A DNA stretch of 10,196 nt from Phialocephala subalpina (Eukaryota; Ascomycota; Leotiomycetes; Helotiales; Mollisiaceae). Shown piece by piece: positions 8,629 to 10,196 of the stretch; the first letter of the stretch is position 1, and each line of letters opens with the position of its first letter. Made by a program: the position numbers and the translations under genes. Location: positions 1,737,358-1,747,553 of the forward strand of contig FJOG01000008.1 in assembly GCA_900073065.1 (NCBI GenBank), written 5' to 3'. The notes below the pieces were generated by a model, which made no database searches, was not told the DNA's origin, and was given only the letters and a program-made list of their open reading frames with translations.

Positions 8629-9497
8629 ATGTCAAAACCAGTGGCTCTCATCACAGGCGGAGCTTCAGGAATCGGACTCGCTCTAACCCAACACCTCCTT
8701 GGACAAGGTTGGAAAGTGGTGATAGCGGATATCAACGACAGAGCAGGTATCGAGCTCGCCAAAGAACTTGGTCCCGACGCCCTATTCCACCATGCGAACG
8801 TATCCATCTATAAAGATCAAACCGCCATGTTCAGGAAAGCATTCAATTGGGGCGGAAACAGATTGGATTTCTTCGCGGCCAATGCAGGAATCGATGATCG
8901 GCAGGATATGCATATGAGGGGTGATACCACAGATGAGAATGGAGACCCAAAGCAGCTGGATCTTACGACGATGGATGTGAACTTGACGGCGGTGATTCAG
9001 GGTTGTTGGATATACAAGCACTATGCTCGAAGGAACGCGGAGCCTGGGGGTAAGATTGTCATCACTTCGTCGGTTGGTGGGTTGTAGTATGTTTCCATTT
9101 CCATTTTCATGTGTATCAGCGACTAATGGATCGTAGTGCCTCTCCTGTCAACCCTCAATATTGCACATCGAAATATGCCCTTGTTGGCTTGACGCGGTGC
9201 ATTGGTCCGCCATTCTTGGAAAACGAAAACATCATCGTCAACGCTATCTGTCCTGCGCTCATTATGACTGCACTTTGTCCGCCTGAGATTCGAGACATGT
9301 TTCCAAAAGAGCAACTCACTCCTATGAGCACCGCCTTGAGCGCGTACGATAGATTTTTGGACGATGGTCGTTTGACGGGGAAGGTTGCGGAGTTGAGTAT
9401 TGAGAAGGTCATTATGAGGGAGCAAGTTGAATTTGCGACGGAGAATCAGAAGTGGCAGATGGTTGATGCATTAAAAATTTGGAGGCAAACGTATTAA
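8629..9497 (+). CDS. Short-chain dehydrogenase/reductase, two exons
   Basis: Classical SDR of 272 aa with a single Rossmann domain, likely an NAD(H)-dependent alcohol/ketone oxidoreductase similar to fungal 15-hydroxyprostaglandin dehydrogenase-like proteins. Exons are 8629-9086 and 9137-9497, with a 50-bp intron (donor GTATGT, CTAAT near the acceptor, TAG). The start is the ATG at 8629 in ACAATG; only a TTG lies upstream. The cofactor motif TGGASGIG is at residues 9-16, and the acidic residue ending beta-2 (VVIADIN, D35) suggests NAD rather than NADP. ANAG is at 84-87 and the structural Asn at 118 (MDVNLT). The catalytic Ser is in ITSSVGG (about 147-148), and the YCTSK motif gives Tyr161 and Lys165. 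The splice join restores SSVGGLYASPVNPQYCTSK across the active site, which supports the exon model. Length is normal and all catalytic residues are present. The substrate is unknown. It could process a carbonyl or alcohol side chain in the presumed aromatic pathway, but nothing in the protein proves that link. Confidence 0.93.
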
Positions 9498-9960
9498 TGG
9501 AACCTATTCGCATTTTTGCTTCATTGTTCGCAATCTTGAACGGAGATTGTAGAATCCTAATCAAAGCTGGAGTCGTGTAGCAGAGGACGCTGAAGCGTCG
9601 GAATTCCAGTGATTAATAGCCCGGAACCTCAGCGATCACTATCCACTGAGATTCATTTCGTTGCACTCAAAAACGCCGTCTGCTCACCATTTGATTTGAA
9701 GACGTTTGAAAATCGCACAAATGAAGAAAATATTTATTTAAGTATAATAAAGTAGGCACTTCGTATGGATTCTTGGATTTGTAAGATTTTGAGCTGTTTG
9801 CATCGTGGTATCGTGCTCCCAAACGGAAGAAAAGGCAGAGAAATTGAAGGGTTTACTTGAGTTTATTATATTGCTTATTAGTCTTTTCTAAGAATGATTA
9901 TATAAGTACCCCGACTTGCTTACATGGGCATGGGTGCCTTTATAAGCGCTTTAATAAGAG
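9498..9960. other. 3' flank of the SDR gene, non-coding
   Basis: This stretch has no gene I can support. It contains the SDR 3' UTR; A/T-rich DNA around 9721-9755 could include poly(A) signals. Base composition falls steadily towards the AT-rich block that follows. Confidence 0.6.
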
Positions 9961-10196
9961 TATTAAATAGATTCATAGCCATTTAATTAAACTTTTCTAT
10001 AAATTTCTTTTATTATTTTAAATATATATATATATAAATATTTTTTATTATAAAATAAATTTAATTTTTTTAATTATAAATTTATAAAAACTTATTTTAA
10101 TAATTATTTATTTATTATAAAAATTAATATAAGTTTTTTCGAAGGAAAAAAAAGAAAAAAAGAAAAAATTAAAAATTATATAAAAAATAAAATTAA
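9961..10196. repeat. Extremely AT-rich block running off the window
   Basis: By direct count, bases 10021-10080 contain no G or C, and 10001-10196 contain only 9. A (TA)n run lies near 10022-10036, and homopurine A/G runs lie at about 10141-10167. This is typical of AT-rich compartments in ascomycete genomes that arise from repeat-induced point mutation of transposons. Decay has gone too far to identify any element, and the block continues past the window edge. Confidence 0.8.

Noticed and set aside
7498..9640. Shared 12-mer TCAGCGATCACT at 7498-7509 and 9629-9640, flanking the SDR region
   Set aside because: A few chance 12-mer matches are expected in 10 kb, and the flanking bases diverge, so it is not evidence of insertion borders.

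Overview
The window looks like nuclear DNA of a filamentous ascomycete (Pezizomycotina). The genes are broken by short introns of 44 to 73 bases with GTRNGT-like donors and CTAAC, CTGAC or CTAAT branch sites. Intergenic gaps are long, and the right end is extremely AT-rich. No tRNA, rRNA, CRISPR array, bacterial operon or complete mobile element is visible. The species cannot be named from the sequence alone.

Layout. (1) Bases 1-1157 hold no gene I can support. (2) A four-exon MFS transporter lies on the minus strand at 1158-2965. (3) A 548-bp divergent promoter (2966-3513) separates it from a two-exon homogentisate 1,2-dioxygenase on the plus strand (3514-5034). (4) A 517-bp convergent gap (5035-5551) holds an A-rich, repeat-bearing island. 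(5) A four-exon class A FAD monooxygenase of the salicylate hydroxylase type lies on the minus strand (5552-6943). (6) Bases 6944-7689 are non-coding. (7) A broken, probable type-B carboxylesterase C-terminus lies on the minus strand (about 7690-8130). (8) A two-exon short-chain dehydrogenase lies on the plus strand (8629-9497). (9) The right flank drops into a block with 9 G/C among the last 196 bases, typical of a degraded or RIP-affected AT-rich compartment.

How the genes may work together. An aromatic ring hydroxylase, a ring-cleaving dioxygenase, an SDR and an MFS transporter share about 8.5 kb. This is the content expected of a small aromatic-compound catabolic cluster: uptake or export, hydroxylation to a hydroquinone-type diol, ring opening, and side-chain or carbonyl redox. 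The usual partners of homogentisate dioxygenase (maleylacetoacetate isomerase, fumarylacetoacetase, 4-hydroxyphenylpyruvate dioxygenase) are not in the window. The gene may therefore be a relocated or paralogous copy serving another route; this is inference.

All four intact genes need splicing to be read correctly. Joining the exons recovers the expected C-termini of the dioxygenase and the transporter, which an unspliced reading would replace with false tails.
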